Assembly (NCBI GenBank): GCA_021741145.1
Contig: JAIOYK010000013.1
Coordinates: forward strand, 1 to 64,000
Source of the DNA: Rhodospirillum sp.
GTDB lineage: Bacteria > Pseudomonadota > Alphaproteobacteria > Rhodospirillales > Rhodospirillaceae
Direction of reading: 5' to 3'
Length of the DNA: 64,000 bases
Shown: in pieces, positions 48,522 through 58,479 of the stretch
How the letters are laid out: each line of letters begins with the position of its first letter
Position numbering within the stretch: position 1 is the first letter of the stretch
The notes under the pieces: generated by a model
Told to the model about the DNA's origin: nothing
The model's database searches: none
Seen by the model: the letters and a program-made list of their open reading frames with translations, nothing else
Program-made: the position numbers and the translations under genes

Positions 48522-48563
48522 TGCCTGAACCAGGGTGCCTGAACCAGGGTGCCTGAACCCGGG
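48522..48563. repeat. Three tandem 14-bp repeats
   Basis: The unit tgcctgaaccaggg occurs in three consecutive copies, the last one diverged (acccgggg), in the gap between the tRNA-Gln terminator and the cytochrome c' stop codon. It is non-coding. No role is apparent. Confidence 0.75.
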
Positions 48564-48591
48564 GATGCCTGGTCCAAGTGGACAGGTCTGG

Positions 48592-49053
48592 TCAGTCCTT
48601 GAAAGCCCGGTGACAGGCCTTGCAGCTCGGCTCCAGAGCATCGAAGGCGGCGGCCGCCTTGGACTGCTCGCCGGAGAAGGCGGCCAGGACCTTGGCCTTG
48701 GTCTCGGTGTCCTTGGCCAGACCTTCGAACCGGCTCCATTCGCTCCAGATCTCCGGTAGGGCGTCGGACTCTCCATCCGTCGACCCCTCGGGGAACATCT
48801 TGGTCAGGGCTTCTCCGGTACCGGCGGCGATGGCTTCCGCGGCCTTCTTCACCTCGTCCGCGTCGTAGGTCATGACACCATTCACCATGGGACCGGCGAT
48901 CTTCATGGCCGTCTTCATGGCCTTCATGCTTTCAATCCGCTCCTTCACGACACCCTCGGCCCCCGCTTGGGCCATGGCGCCGGAGGTACCCAAAAGGGCG
49001 ATGCCGCCAACCAAGGCAAGGGCGGCGATGGACGGAAGGGTCAAAATACGCAT
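48592..49053 (-). CDS. Cytochrome c'
   Basis: A 153-residue periplasmic four-helix c-type cytochrome. A signal peptide of about 28 residues ends MAQAGA. The heme motif CKACH (C144, C147, H148) is at the very C-terminus, the hallmark of cytochrome c'. These proteins bind NO and CO and are typical of photosynthetic or denitrifying proteobacteria. An axial-ligand position cannot be judged confidently. Confidence 0.92.
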   Translation of the reverse strand: MRILTLPSIAALALVGGIALLGTSGAMAQAGAEGVVKERIESMKAMKTAMKIAGPMVNGVMTYDADEVKKAAEAIAAGTGEALTKMFPEGSTDGESDALPEIWSEWSRFEGLAKDTETKAKVLAAFSGEQSKAAAAFDALEPSCKACHRAFKD

Positions 49054-49180
49054 GACAAGGAGTCTCCAGTGTCTCGATGGATGAGGAAAATCTCATGAAG
49101 GATGAAAGGGAATTACGGTCCAAATGGGACGAAAGGGAGGCAAGGCCATCCAGATCGAAACAGAATGTCGCTCAAAACTC

Positions 49181-49990
49181 TTACAAGTCGAAAACCTGCC
49201 CGGTTTCGACCCAGCCCAGAAACCCATCGGCCCGGCAATCGGGTTTGGGGCCTGATTGGTAGTGGTACAACCACATGCGCCCCCGTAGCCCCGCGGGCAG
49301 GGTCAGCAGATCCCCGTAATGGGTATGGGCATTGGACCGGTACTCCGTGGTCTCACAGTCCTGGAAGATGATATCCGCCCAGTCGTAATGTCCTTGCAAG
49401 GCCACCGGATCAAATCGGGAATCACTGGTAAAATAGGCCTTCAACCGGGGACCGGGAATGCGAAGACCAAAGGAGGTCATGGTCGATCCGTCCTCGGCCC
49501 GCAAATGTTGCGTCGGCGCCAGGGACAGGTTCAATCCCCGCCAGGAAAAGGGGATGCCTGGATCCAGGGCCTTCACCTCGAAGAAATCCGTCAGATCACC
49601 CTTGCCGTGATCCAGGACCTCCATGGCCGCCCGCAGGCAGTTCTCCCAAAGGGGACCTTCCAGACAGGCCGGGATGAACAGGCGCGGTCGGGTTAGGGTG
49701 GAATCGAAGTAGGTGGTGAATCCCAACCACTCCAAACCACCCACATGGTCCCCATGGAGATGGCTGATAAAGACGGCCTCCAGATCCCGCTGGCTCAGCC
49801 CCTGGGCGGCCAGGGACCGCCGGGCGTCGCCACCGCAGTCGATGAGCAAACGGGCCAATCCCCCCTCGACCGTCCCATTGGGAACCTCAAGGAGCATGTT
49901 GCTTTGAAAGCAGTCGGGTTCGGTCACGAAAGCCGACCCCGCACCGAGAAACCTAAGACACGCCACCCCGGCCCTTCCCCCTCGCACCAT
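49181..49990 (-). CDS. MBL-fold metal-dependent hydrolase
   Basis: A 269-residue metallo-beta-lactamase-fold protein with the metal motif SHLHGDHVGG and later ligands in FTSDSRFDP and a histidine near AHTHYGDLL. The cytoplasmic location (no signal) and compact size suggest an RNase Z- or phosphodiesterase-like enzyme, but no specific reaction is supported. The start ATG 49990 has GGAGAGGAA upstream. Confidence 0.85.
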   Translation of the reverse strand: MVRGGRAGVACLRFLGAGSAFVTEPDCFQSNMLLEVPNGTVEGGLARLLIDCGGDARRSLAAQGLSQRDLEAVFISHLHGDHVGGLEWLGFTTYFDSTLTRPRLFIPACLEGPLWENCLRAAMEVLDHGKGDLTDFFEVKALDPGIPFSWRGLNLSLAPTQHLRAEDGSTMTSFGLRIPGPRLKAYFTSDSRFDPVALQGHYDWADIIFQDCETTEYRSNAHTHYGDLLTLPAGLRGRMWLYHYQSGPKPDCRADGFLGWVETGQVFDL

Positions 49991-50248
49991 TTCCTCTCCG
50001 CACGACAGTCCGCATATGGGCCTCCGGCCTGAAACCGCAAGCACACACCAGACGATAATACCACACCCCGGACTTAACTCTGGATGACAGGGGACCTGTC
50101 TCCCCATGTCGCGAGTTTTCGCGATCTTCCTACAGGGCACCAGCGCTTTCAAAAGAGTCCTCGGCCGATGCACGAGGCTTTTGTTTAGGCATCACCTTTC
50201 CAAACTCCGGTTGAAGCCTTCGTTTGGGTCGATGCACGAGGTCACCCT

Positions 50249-51373
50249 CTAGGCGGCGATCGTTTCAATCGCTTGCTGAACCCGCCAAGTGGCCGTTTCC
50301 AGGCTGTTGTGCCGTTGGGCCCGCCAGGCGGCCTCCCGGCCCATGGCATGCCGCAATCCCGGGTTCAGCAGTAGGAAGGCCACGGCCTCGGCCATGGCGT
50401 CGTAATCCCGGGCCGGCGTGATCAGACCCGTCTTCTCGTCGTGGATCACCGTCGCGGCGCCGGACCGCCCGGCGACCACGGGCAGTCCCGCGGCCTGGGC
50501 TTCCAGCAGGGCCATGCCGAAGGATTCGTTCAACGCGGGCCAGACCATCAAGTCGCAGGCCGCGTAAAGGGGAGTCAGCAAGGCCGCGTCCAGTTCCCCC
50601 AGGAACAAGGGCGAGAGGGGGGCCAGAGCCTCCTCCACCGCCGGGCGGGCAGGGCCATCTCCGGCGACGATGAGTTGGAAGGAGCGCCCAGGCACATGGC
50701 GCAGAGCCCGGGCCAAGAGACGGTAGGAGGTCTCCTTGTGACCCGGTCGCATCATGGCCACGGTCAACAGCCAGGGCCGCCCGGAATCCAGGCCATGGGC
50801 CTCGGTCATGGCCGCGCGCACGGCGTCCGCGTCCACCATGGCGAAGGGTGACGTGTCCAGGAAAGGTTCCAGGATCTGGATCTTGCTCCGGTTTCCGGCG
50901 GCCTTGGCCACCGGGTCCACCTCGCCCCCGTTCAGTTGGAGGATCCGATCCGCGCGGCGGAGACCATCGGCCATGCGTCGCGCTCCCAGGGTCCAGGGAC
51001 CCCCATCCTGGAAGGGATCGTATCCTGTCTGGGCGACCAGATAGGGAATGTCCAGGGCGTCGGCCACCACCGGCCCAACCCAATCCGGCGCCCGGTGGGA
51101 GGGCGCGCAGGTGAACCACAGCTTGGGTCGCGTCTCCACGGGGCGGGCACAAAGACGCCGAAGGACGCGCTGGGTTTCCCGAGCGCCCAGTCCGGCCAGA
51201 CGTTCCTGCCGTTGGGTGTCCCCCGCGCGATCAAGGGAGCGAAACCGGGAGGCCAACTCCACCGGGTATTCCGCCCTGTCGAGGATTTCCATGAGGAGGC
51301 GCGAGAGGAGGCGATCACCGGAGGGAACGGGGTCGTCCGGGGCCTTTTGCGGCGCGTAGAAAGCAATGGTCAT
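50249..51373 (-). CDS. GT4-family glycosyltransferase
   Basis: A 374-residue GT-B glycosyltransferase. The C-terminal nucleotide-sugar site has ESFGMALLEAQAAGLPVV with the E-x7-E pattern, and a donor-site lysine segment EDGSDHAG-like earlier in the frame (in its other half). It probably adds a sugar in polysaccharide, glycolipid or protein glycosylation. It is divergent from asnB, with about 150 bases between them. Sugar and acceptor unknown. Confidence 0.86.
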   Translation of the reverse strand: MTIAFYAPQKAPDDPVPSGDRLLSRLLMEILDRAEYPVELASRFRSLDRAGDTQRQERLAGLGARETQRVLRRLCARPVETRPKLWFTCAPSHRAPDWVGPVVADALDIPYLVAQTGYDPFQDGGPWTLGARRMADGLRRADRILQLNGGEVDPVAKAAGNRSKIQILEPFLDTSPFAMVDADAVRAAMTEAHGLDSGRPWLLTVAMMRPGHKETSYRLLARALRHVPGRSFQLIVAGDGPARPAVEEALAPLSPLFLGELDAALLTPLYAACDLMVWPALNESFGMALLEAQAAGLPVVAGRSGAATVIHDEKTGLITPARDYDAMAEAVAFLLLNPGLRHAMGREAAWRAQRHNSLETATWRVQQAIETIAA

Positions 51374-51523
51374 AGGCTGGTGATCCCCACCTGACGTCTA
51401 TCAACGTCCATGATGGAGGCGAGCCCTATCGCGGCGCAACAGGTTTCCCGCGCCACCACTTGCCCACCGTGGGACGCCGGGCCATAGTCACGGTCCTAAT
51501 TTGGTTCGAGGTCAGAGGGTCAC

Positions 51524-53491
51524 ATGTGCGGAATCACGGGATATTGGGCGCGACGGGGAGACGGCCTGGACAAGGCCGCCATGACCACCCGGGTCCTGGA
51601 CATGGCGGACGCCATCGGTCATCGCGGTCCCGATGGAGCTGGCGCCTGGGCCGATCCGACCGTGGGCGTGGCCCTGGGACACCGCCGCCTGTCCATCATC
51701 GACCTATCCACCAATGGCGACCAACCCATGGTCTCCAGAAGTGGCCGCTTCGCCCTGGTCTATAACGGCGAGATCTACAACGCCGCCGAGATCCGGTCCG
51801 AGCTGGAGGCCCATGGCCTGTCCTTCCGGGGCCATTCGGACACGGAAATCCTTCTGGAGGCTTGCGCCCTATGGGGCGTGGCGGCGACCCTGCCCAAGTT
51901 GATCGGCATGTTCGCCTTCGCTCTCTGGGATGGGGTGGAGCGGCGGATGACCCTGGCCCGGGACCGACTGGGCATCAAACCCCTTTACTGGGGGGATTTC
52001 GATGGAACCCTACTCTTTGGATCCCAACCCAAGGCCCTTTTCCCCCATCCCAATTGGCGGGGGTCCATCGACCGTGACGCCCTGGCGGCCATGCTGCGCC
52101 TGTCCTGCGTCCCCTCCCCCCGGTCCATCTACAAAGGTTTGGAACAGCTCGCGCCGGGCACCTTCGTCACCATTGGCCAGGACGGCGCCCGCCACCGGGA
52201 GGTTTTTTGGTCCCTGGAGGCGGTTGCCGCGACGGGGGTCTCCGCCCGCGCCGCGCCCCTGTCCGACGCCGAAGCCACCGACCGGTTGGAGGCCTTGCTC
52301 ACCGACGCGGTCGAGCGGCGGTTGATCTCCGACGTGCCGCTCGGCGCCTTCCTGTCGGGCGGGGTGGACAGTTCCACCGTTGTCGCGCTGATGGGCAAGG
52401 TGGCCAAGGGATCGGTCAAGACCTTCTCCATCGGCTTCGACGAGGCGGGCTGGGATGAAAGCGCCCATGCCCAGGCCGTGGCCGACCACCTGGGCACGGA
52501 CCACCATGCCCTGACCGTCTCCTCGGAGGACGCCCGGGCCCTCATCCCCGACCTGCCCCTTTGGTACGACGAGCCCTTCGCCGATTCCTCCCAGATCCCC
52601 ACCCTCCTGGTCAGCCGACTGGCCCGGGGCGAGGTCACCGTCAGCCTGTCCGGGGATGGCGGCGATGAACTGTTCGCGGGCTACAACCGCCATTTCCTCG
52701 GGCAACGGCTCTGGTCCCTGTCGGAGCGGATTCCGAGTCCCCTGCGCCAACTCGCCGCGGCCGGGCTGTCGGCCCCGCCCCCAGCCCTTTGGAACGGCCT
52801 CGCCCAGTTGCTCCCCCCGGGCAAACGCCCCCCGCAGCCCGCCGACAAGGTCGCCAAGGTGGCCCGCCTGTTGCGCGCCGAAACGCCGGAGGCCCTCTAT
52901 CGGGATCTGGTGGGCGCCCTGCCTTCCTCGGAGGTTCCCGTGGTCGGAGGGGGATCGCGCGCGGCGGAGGACCGGTGGTACGCCGCCCGGGCCGAGGGCG
53001 TGGACGGCTTCGTCGACCGCATGCGTCTGCTTGATGCCCTGGGCTACCTGCCCGATGACATCCTCGCCAAGGTGGACCGGGCCTCCATGGCCGTGGGGCT
53101 GGAAGCCCGCGTCCCGATCCTCGACCACCGGGTGGTGGAATTCGCCTGGAGCCTCCCCGAACACCAGTTGATGCGCGCGGGTCAGGGCAAATGGCTGCTC
53201 CGCCAAGTCCTCTATCGCCATGTGCCCAAGGCCCTGATCGAGCGACCGAAGATGGGCTTTGGCGTGCCCGTTGGCGCTTGGCTGCGGGGTCCCCTGAAGG
53301 ACTGGGTGGAGGACCTGTTGGATCCCGTGGACATGACCGCCCAGGGGCTCATCGACCCCACCCCCGTCCGCGTCTGGTGGGCGGACCACCTGAGCGGCCG
53401 CCGGGATTGGCGCGACCGCCTATGGCCGATTCTCATGGCGCTGGCCTGGCACCGCCATTGGCGGGAAACGGACGCCTTTCGCGGGATCTGA
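51524..53491 (+). CDS. asnB: Asparagine synthase (glutamine-hydrolysing)
   Basis: A 655-residue class B asparagine synthetase. The N-terminal Ntn glutaminase begins MCGITGYWA, with catalytic C2 exposed after methionine removal. The C-terminal synthase has the PP-loop FLSGGVDSS, which binds ATP. In bacteria such proteins either make asparagine or act in polysaccharide and secondary-metabolite clusters; the neighbouring glycosyltransferase makes the second role possible. Its 3' end overlaps the cyclase gene by 72 bases. Confidence 0.93.
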   Translation: MCGITGYWARRGDGLDKAAMTTRVLDMADAIGHRGPDGAGAWADPTVGVALGHRRLSIIDLSTNGDQPMVSRSGRFALVYNGEIYNAAEIRSELEAHGLSFRGHSDTEILLEACALWGVAATLPKLIGMFAFALWDGVERRMTLARDRLGIKPLYWGDFDGTLLFGSQPKALFPHPNWRGSIDRDALAAMLRLSCVPSPRSIYKGLEQLAPGTFVTIGQDGARHREVFWSLEAVAATGVSARAAPLSDAEATDRLEALLTDAVERRLISDVPLGAFLSGGVDSSTVVALMGKVAKGSVKTFSIGFDEAGWDESAHAQAVADHLGTDHHALTVSSEDARALIPDLPLWYDEPFADSSQIPTLLVSRLARGEVTVSLSGDGGDELFAGYNRHFLGQRLWSLSERIPSPLRQLAAAGLSAPPPALWNGLAQLLPPGKRPPQPADKVAKVARLLRAETPEALYRDLVGALPSSEVPVVGGGSRAAEDRWYAARAEGVDGFVDRMRLLDALGYLPDDILAKVDRASMAVGLEARVPILDHRVVEFAWSLPEHQLMRAGQGKWLLRQVLYRHVPKALIERPKMGFGVPVGAWLRGPLKDWVEDLLDPVDMTAQGLIDPTPVRVWWADHLSGRRDWRDRLWPILMALAWHRHWRETDAFRGI

Positions 53492-54883
53492 CCCCTCACG
53501 CGCCCCCAGGCCGGGATCGACGGGGATCTCCCGTTCCGGCAGGGTGAAAATGGCCGTGCTCTTGGCCCGGCCGCGCACGGTAACCTCGCCCATGGGATCG
53601 CAGAGACTCAACAACCCGGCGGCCTCCGCCGTGGCCCGGGTCAGCAACAGATAGGTGTCCAGGTCCTTGTTCAGGGCCTCCAGCCGGGCGGCGACGTTGA
53701 CCTCGTCCCCATGGGCCGTTTGAATCAGCCGGTCCTTGGACCCCACCGTGCCCAGGGTCATGGAACCGGTATTCACCCCACACCGCGTCATGACCGTCGT
53801 CCCATCCCGGCACAGGGGGCGGACACCATTGGTCGCGCGGATTTCCACCGCGGTGGCCAAAGCCCGGGCGGCGTGATCGGGTCCATCGAAGATCACCATC
53901 ATCGCGTCTCCGACGAACATGGCGATAGAACCGCCATGGCGATCACAAATCTCGCCCATCACCGCGAAATAGCCGTTCAGGATCTCCAGAAGGTGGGTCG
54001 GCGTGACCCGCTCCGACAGGGTGGAGTAGCCCTCTATATCCGTGAACAGGATACTGGCGACCCGCTCCACGGCGTCGCCCGGCCGAAACGTCGCTTCCGA
54101 GGATCGGACCCGGTGGAGGATATCGGCGGAGACGAACCGGGAAAGTTCTCGAACCGCCGCGCCCTCGGCCACCGCCCGTTCCATGGCGCGTCGGGATCGC
54201 GCCTGGGCAAGCACCAGAAGGGCCGTGACCACCAGGATGGACACGATTTTATCGACCTCGGCTCCGATCAGGATGGTGTTGGAGGTCATGTAGTGGATGT
54301 AGTCGTGGGTCACCCTGTCACCGCCGATGGCCATGTTGCCATAGCCCAGCGCGTAGACCAGCAGCCCCCCCCATCCCGCGGCGGCGGTCAGCCCGGCGAC
54401 GGCGACATAGATGGGTTGGAAACGGAGCGTGCGCAGGGCGATGAAGATGAAAACATACAGCAGCGTGGGCGCCTTCAGGTAGAAGGGCGCCGACTGGCCA
54501 TATTGAATATGGAAGGACCAGATCAACCCCATCAGCAGGGCCATATCCGCGGCCACGGAGAGAAAAACGAACCAGGCCGGGGGCATGGACCGCCGCACCC
54601 AAACGAGACGAAGCAGGGAGAAGAGGGCATGGAGGGACAGAACGATGGGCACCAGGGCGACGGAGTCCTCGGGCGCCGTCTTCGGGGAAATGGCGTAGAA
54701 CAGGGCGAAGAAGGTCAGAATGGCCAGTTGAACCCAGGCGATCAGCCCCTCACTTTGCCATTGCTGGGCCATGATCGAGGTCCGGACCCGTTCGGGCAGA
54801 CGGTCCTCTGTCCCGGGACCGAGCAGGAATGTGACGCATCGCCTGACCATGATCTTCGGAATCCTTCGCGAGTTGGACTCCAT
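53420..54883 (-). CDS. Membrane adenylate/guanylate cyclase (class III)
   Basis: A 487-residue protein with about six N-terminal membrane helices, a linker and a class III cyclase domain. The metal aspartates are in LFTDIEGYS and FVGDAMMV. The substrate and transition-state residues lie in SKDRLIQT and DEVNVAARLE. A lysine at the first position favours ATP, so adenylate cyclase is likelier than guanylate. The start is not certain; ATG 54850 or 54772 are alternatives. Its 3' end overlaps asnB tail to tail. Confidence 0.9.
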   Translation of the reverse strand: MESNSRRIPKIMVRRCVTFLLGPGTEDRLPERVRTSIMAQQWQSEGLIAWVQLAILTFFALFYAISPKTAPEDSVALVPIVLSLHALFSLLRLVWVRRSMPPAWFVFLSVAADMALLMGLIWSFHIQYGQSAPFYLKAPTLLYVFIFIALRTLRFQPIYVAVAGLTAAAGWGGLLVYALGYGNMAIGGDRVTHDYIHYMTSNTILIGAEVDKIVSILVVTALLVLAQARSRRAMERAVAEGAAVRELSRFVSADILHRVRSSEATFRPGDAVERVASILFTDIEGYSTLSERVTPTHLLEILNGYFAVMGEICDRHGGSIAMFVGDAMMVIFDGPDHAARALATAVEIRATNGVRPLCRDGTTVMTRCGVNTGSMTLGTVGSKDRLIQTAHGDEVNVAARLEALNKDLDTYLLLTRATAEAAGLLSLCDPMGEVTVRGRAKSTAIFTLPEREIPVDPGLGAREGSDPAKGVRFPPMAVPGQRHENRP

Positions 54884-54957
54884 TTAGAGACCGTTGGAAG
54901 AGATGGCCAATCACATTTGGTCGACGAGGGTCCACATCCAACGGCGGGTTCACCGTC

Positions 54958-55536
54958 CTATTCCCGCAGGACCACCGAGCGCAGAATGGACTCCATCACG
55001 GGCCATGGGTCCCCCCGGCCGCAAAGCGCGCCCCGCAGATAGGAGTCCCAAGTGCCCTCCGGCGCCGCCCTGCCAACGCGCAGGGGCGCGAAAAAGGCCA
55101 CGCAGGACCGGGCCGGACCCTGGGCCTTCAGCACATAGGTCTCGCCAAAGGGCAACTGGTGACGGCCGCTGGTCAGGGCGTCGGGCTGGACACCGGCTTC
55201 CCGCGCGAGGGCATCACGGTAAAGGGAGAGGGTCAGGGCGCCCGCATCCGTGTCCTCGGCCATGGACCAGTCCTTGGCGTAGCGCCCATAAAGGACCACG
55301 CCCCCATCGAGCAGATGAACGAACAGATAGCGCGCGACCAGGGCCTTGTACCGACGGCCCCGGTCCAGGTCCGATGGAACGGCGATCAACAAACGGGTTT
55401 TGTCCACGTCGATCACCTGCATGGGATCCGGCGGCCCCGTCAACCAGGGTTCGGACGGAAGGGGCGCGACGGCCCGTGGCGTTCCGGCGCAGGACGCGAG
55501 CAGAAAAAGACAGAAAATCCAGACCGGAAAACGCAT
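54958..55536 (-). CDS. Predicted lipoprotein of unknown function
   Basis: A 192-residue protein with a lipoprotein signal: MRFPVWIFCLFLLASC, where the cysteine follows the lipobox LLAS. The mature part has no recognised domain but includes a well-formed mix of charged and hydrophobic segments. It lies 74 bases downstream of the cyclase start on the same strand, so it might be co-transcribed or not; the cyclase promoter region sits between them. Confidence 0.8.
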   Translation of the reverse strand: MRFPVWIFCLFLLASCAGTPRAVAPLPSEPWLTGPPDPMQVIDVDKTRLLIAVPSDLDRGRRYKALVARYLFVHLLDGGVVLYGRYAKDWSMAEDTDAGALTLSLYRDALAREAGVQPDALTSGRHQLPFGETYVLKAQGPARSCVAFFAPLRVGRAAPEGTWDSYLRGALCGRGDPWPVMESILRSVVLRE

Positions 55537-55640
55537 CGCCCCCCTCCTCGTGGATCAACCGAGACATTTGAGTCCCTTGGGATAAAACGGGGAAAGCGCC
55601 CCAACTCATTCCCATGTCTTGACAGGTTGATCCATCAATC

Positions 55641-55682
55641 AAAAAACCGAGTGGTTCGAAACAAAGGATTCAAACCACTCGG
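55641..55682 (-). terminator. Intrinsic terminator
   Basis: A 14-bp stem (one mismatch) of 55647-55660 and 55669-55682 with an eight-base loop, followed on the minus strand by TTTTTT. It ends transcription of the Tat lipoprotein gene to its right before the next lipoprotein gene. Confidence 0.85.
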
Positions 55683-55825
55683 ATATGGAGGTCGACGCGC
55701 CCCCACCCTTCACGCGCCACCGGATGCACCATCATCCGTGGGCGAGGAAGGATCCTATTGAAACACCCAACCAATTGAAACACCCAACCAGACTTCGGCC
55801 AAAGCCTTGGCTTGGGGAGGATCCC

Positions 55826-56458
55826 CTATACCAGATAGGCGCCCATGTAGGTGTGGATGCTCTTTTCCATGCGGGTGTTGAAATCGTCCATCAACTGTTC
55901 GACCAGGGTGAACCAAGCGGCTTCCCGGTCGTTGACGCTGGCCTCCTCGGGTAAGGTGATGAAGCGCCACACCTTCGCCGAGGCCTGGGCCAGAGTCACC
56001 CGCGAATCCGGGTCCACCAGTTCCACCGTGGCTTCCAGATTGGCGTCGTAACGCTCCGCCTGTTCGCTTTTGAAAGCCCCTTCCAGGCCCTTTTGAACCC
56101 CGAGCGTCTTCTCCGTCACCGCGGCGTCATGGATGGTCATGAGAACCGTATAGGGTGTCTCCCCGGTGGCCTGAATGCGGTCGAAGGCCCATTGGCGAGC
56201 CGCCCGCGCCGGAGAAAGGGGCATTTCATGGTCGACGTTGGGGGCCCGCATGGGGGCCTCGTAGGATTCCATCACATCCACCCGCCCGGCCCGAATCATC
56301 AAAGGCGCCAAATGCCCATAGCTCAATTCGGTGAATCGGGGACGGACCTCCGGCTGGGCGCAGCCCCCGGTGATCAGGGTCAATCCGCCCAGGGTCGCCA
56401 CGCCCAGGGACAGGCCCAGGAAGGATCGGCGGGAGGGATCAGGATGATGGAAACGCAT
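55826..56458 (-). CDS. Predicted Tat-exported lipoprotein of unknown function
   Basis: A 210-residue protein with an SRRSFLG twin-arginine motif, a hydrophobic region and GGC at the lipobox, so it is predicted to be a Tat-secreted lipoprotein. The mature region is mainly helical and polar, and I do not recognise a family. Downstream is an intrinsic terminator. Present near hslO on the same strand. Confidence 0.78.
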   Translation of the reverse strand: MRFHHPDPSRRSFLGLSLGVATLGGLTLITGGCAQPEVRPRFTELSYGHLAPLMIRAGRVDVMESYEAPMRAPNVDHEMPLSPARAARQWAFDRIQATGETPYTVLMTIHDAAVTEKTLGVQKGLEGAFKSEQAERYDANLEATVELVDPDSRVTLAQASAKVWRFITLPEEASVNDREAAWFTLVEQLMDDFNTRMEKSIHTYMGAYLV

Positions 56459-56527
56459 GGGAAACCCCAGAGAAGGTATTTGGAAGCGAAACCAATCGAG
56501 CCGGGATCGCGTCCGCGCCGTGTCTCG

Positions 56528-57475
56528 CTAGGTCTCGGTCTTGTCCGAACCGGACGGACCATTGGTTTGGCCGTCCAGTTCCTCGACCGTCAAAGCATAT
56601 GTTGCTTTGCAAAATTCGCAAGTCACCTCGACTGATCCGTCCTTGCTTAATTCCAGAACTTCCTCGCGCGGGAATGTGGCGAGAGTACGGATCACCTTCG
56701 CCCGGGAGCAACGGCAACCGAAAAAAACGGGGCGGTAGGGAGAGACGCGGACCTCCTCCTGGTGGAAGGGACGGCGCAGCAGATCCTCCGGCGTCAAGGC
56801 CGGGTTGACCAATTCCTCGGCGGTCAGACTGTCCATCAGGAGGGTCGCGGTGTTCCAATGCTCGTCCCAATCCTCCCCATCCTTGCCCCCGACCTCGGGC
56901 GGCATGCGTTGCAGGACCATGGCCGTCGCCCCCCAGGAAGCGTCGGCGGGGGATCCCTGGGGCGGGGGCATCGCGGCCACCTTCACCAGGGTTGGCAACT
57001 GTTCGGATTGCTCGAAATACCTCTGGACGCAATCGGACAGATGGTCCCCCTCAAGGGAGACAATGCCTTGATAGCGCTCCGTATTCGGACCCTGGTCGAC
57101 GGTGAAGGCCAGATGACCACGGCCCAACAACTCGGGCACGGGGCGCGTGACCGGCCCCTTGGGCAGGGCCTCCTCCCGGAAGCGAGCAACGCCGCGTACC
57201 ATGCCCGCGCTGGTGACATCGGCCACCAGGGCATGGATGGGGCCATCCCCCCGCGCCTGCAGGGTGAAGACCCCTTCGTATTTCAGGCCCGAGGCGAGAA
57301 CCAAGCCCAACAACACGACCTCGCCCACCATTTGGGCCACGACGGGTGGGTAGTCATGGGGGCCGACCGTGTCGGCGACCACGCGCCCAGCCCGCGCCAA
57401 CCGCCCCCGGAACACGCCCGAAGCCAGATGGAACGGCAGGATAAGATTGTCCGTTGGGCCAGGCATGGCGATCAT
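56528..57475 (-). CDS. hslO: Hsp33 redox-regulated chaperone
   Basis: A 315-residue Hsp33. The N-terminal chaperone domain (from LPFHLASGVFRGRL) is followed by a C-terminal zinc switch, with cysteines in CRCSR and CEFC, the CxC...CxxC arrangement that forms disulfides on oxidation. The start is ATG 57475 or 57466. It lies 85 bases from the argF stop but may be separate. Confidence 0.93.
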   Translation of the reverse strand: MIAMPGPTDNLILPFHLASGVFRGRLARAGRVVADTVGPHDYPPVVAQMVGEVVLLGLVLASGLKYEGVFTLQARGDGPIHALVADVTSAGMVRGVARFREEALPKGPVTRPVPELLGRGHLAFTVDQGPNTERYQGIVSLEGDHLSDCVQRYFEQSEQLPTLVKVAAMPPPQGSPADASWGATAMVLQRMPPEVGGKDGEDWDEHWNTATLLMDSLTAEELVNPALTPEDLLRRPFHQEEVRVSPYRPVFFGCRCSRAKVIRTLATFPREEVLELSKDGSVEVTCEFCKATYALTVEELDGQTNGPSGSDKTET

Positions 57476-57559
57476 CCCGCATCGGCTAGGGTGAGGAGAC
57501 CAGGGACCGGAATCCGGGAAGCACAGGCTCCCCAGAAGGTCCGGATCCACGGGTCACGG

Positions 57560-58477
57560 TCAGTTCAGGCACCAGGCCAGGACACCCTTCTGGGCATGCA
57601 GTCGGTTTTCCGCCTCGTCCCAGACCACCGATTGGGGTCCATCGATCACCTCGTCGGTCACTTCCTCGCCGCGGTGAGCAGGCAGGCAATGCATGAACAG
57701 GGCCTCGGGCCGGGCCTTGGCCATCAGGGCCGCGTTCACCTGAAAGGGCGCCAGGGCTTCCTTGCGAGAGGTATCCTCGCACCCCATGGACAGCCACGTG
57801 TCGGTGACCACGCAATCGACACCCTCGACCGCGGCGACGGGATCGGCGGTCACGGTCACCAATGCCCCTTGGGCGCGCGCCCAAGCCACCACCGATGCCG
57901 GGGGTTCAAGGCTGGGCGGGCAGGCGAGATGAATGGAGAACTCGAATTGGGCGGCGGCCTTGATCCAGGAGGCGGCCACGTTATTGCCATCCCCGGACCA
58001 GGCGACGGTCTTGCCCTTGATGGCGCCGCGATGTTCCTCGAAGGTCATCACGTCCGCCATCAACTGGCAGGGGTGGGAGATATCCGTCAAGCCATTGATC
58101 ACCGGCACGGTCGCGTGGCGGGCCAGTTCCTCCAGCTTCGCCGGATCCCCCGTGCGCAACATCATGATGTCCACATAGCGGGACAGCACCCGAGCGGTGT
58201 CGGCGATGGTCTCGCCCCGGCCCAACTGGGTGTCGTCGGGCATCAAGGTCATGACATTGCCGCCGAGTTGGCGCATGCCAACCTCGAAGGATACCCGCGT
58301 GCGGGTCGAGGGCTTTTCGAAGATCAGGGCCAGGACCTTGCCAGCCAAGGGCTGGGTGGTCCCACCGTGGGAGCGTTCCCGCTTGAACGCCTTGCCCTGC
58401 TCCAGAATGGAGCGCAACTCGTCCCGACTGAAATCGCCAAGATCCAGAAAATGCTTCGGCTTCGGTGTCGCCAGCAT
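57560..58477 (-). CDS. argF: Ornithine carbamoyltransferase
   Basis: A 305-residue carbamoyltransferase that converts ornithine and carbamoyl phosphate to citrulline in arginine synthesis. The carbamoyl phosphate site STRTRVSFE and the ornithine-side [10 protein letters not shown] are conserved. The start ATG 58477 lies immediately after the argD stop (58480), so argD-argF is an operon. Confidence 0.97.
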   Translation of the reverse strand: MLATPKPKHFLDLGDFSRDELRSILEQGKAFKRERSHGGTTQPLAGKVLALIFEKPSTRTRVSFEVGMRQLGGNVMTLMPDDTQLGRGETIADTARVLSRYVDIMMLRTGDPAKLEELARHATVPVINGLTDISHPCQLMADVMTFEEHRGAIKGKTVAWSGDGNNVAASWIKAAAQFEFSIHLACPPSLEPPASVVAWARAQGALVTVTADPVAAVEGVDCVVTDTWLSMGCEDTSRKEALAPFQVNAALMAKARPEALFMHCLPAHRGEEVTDEVIDGPQSVVWDEAENRLHAQKGVLAWCLN

Positions 58478-58479
58478 TG

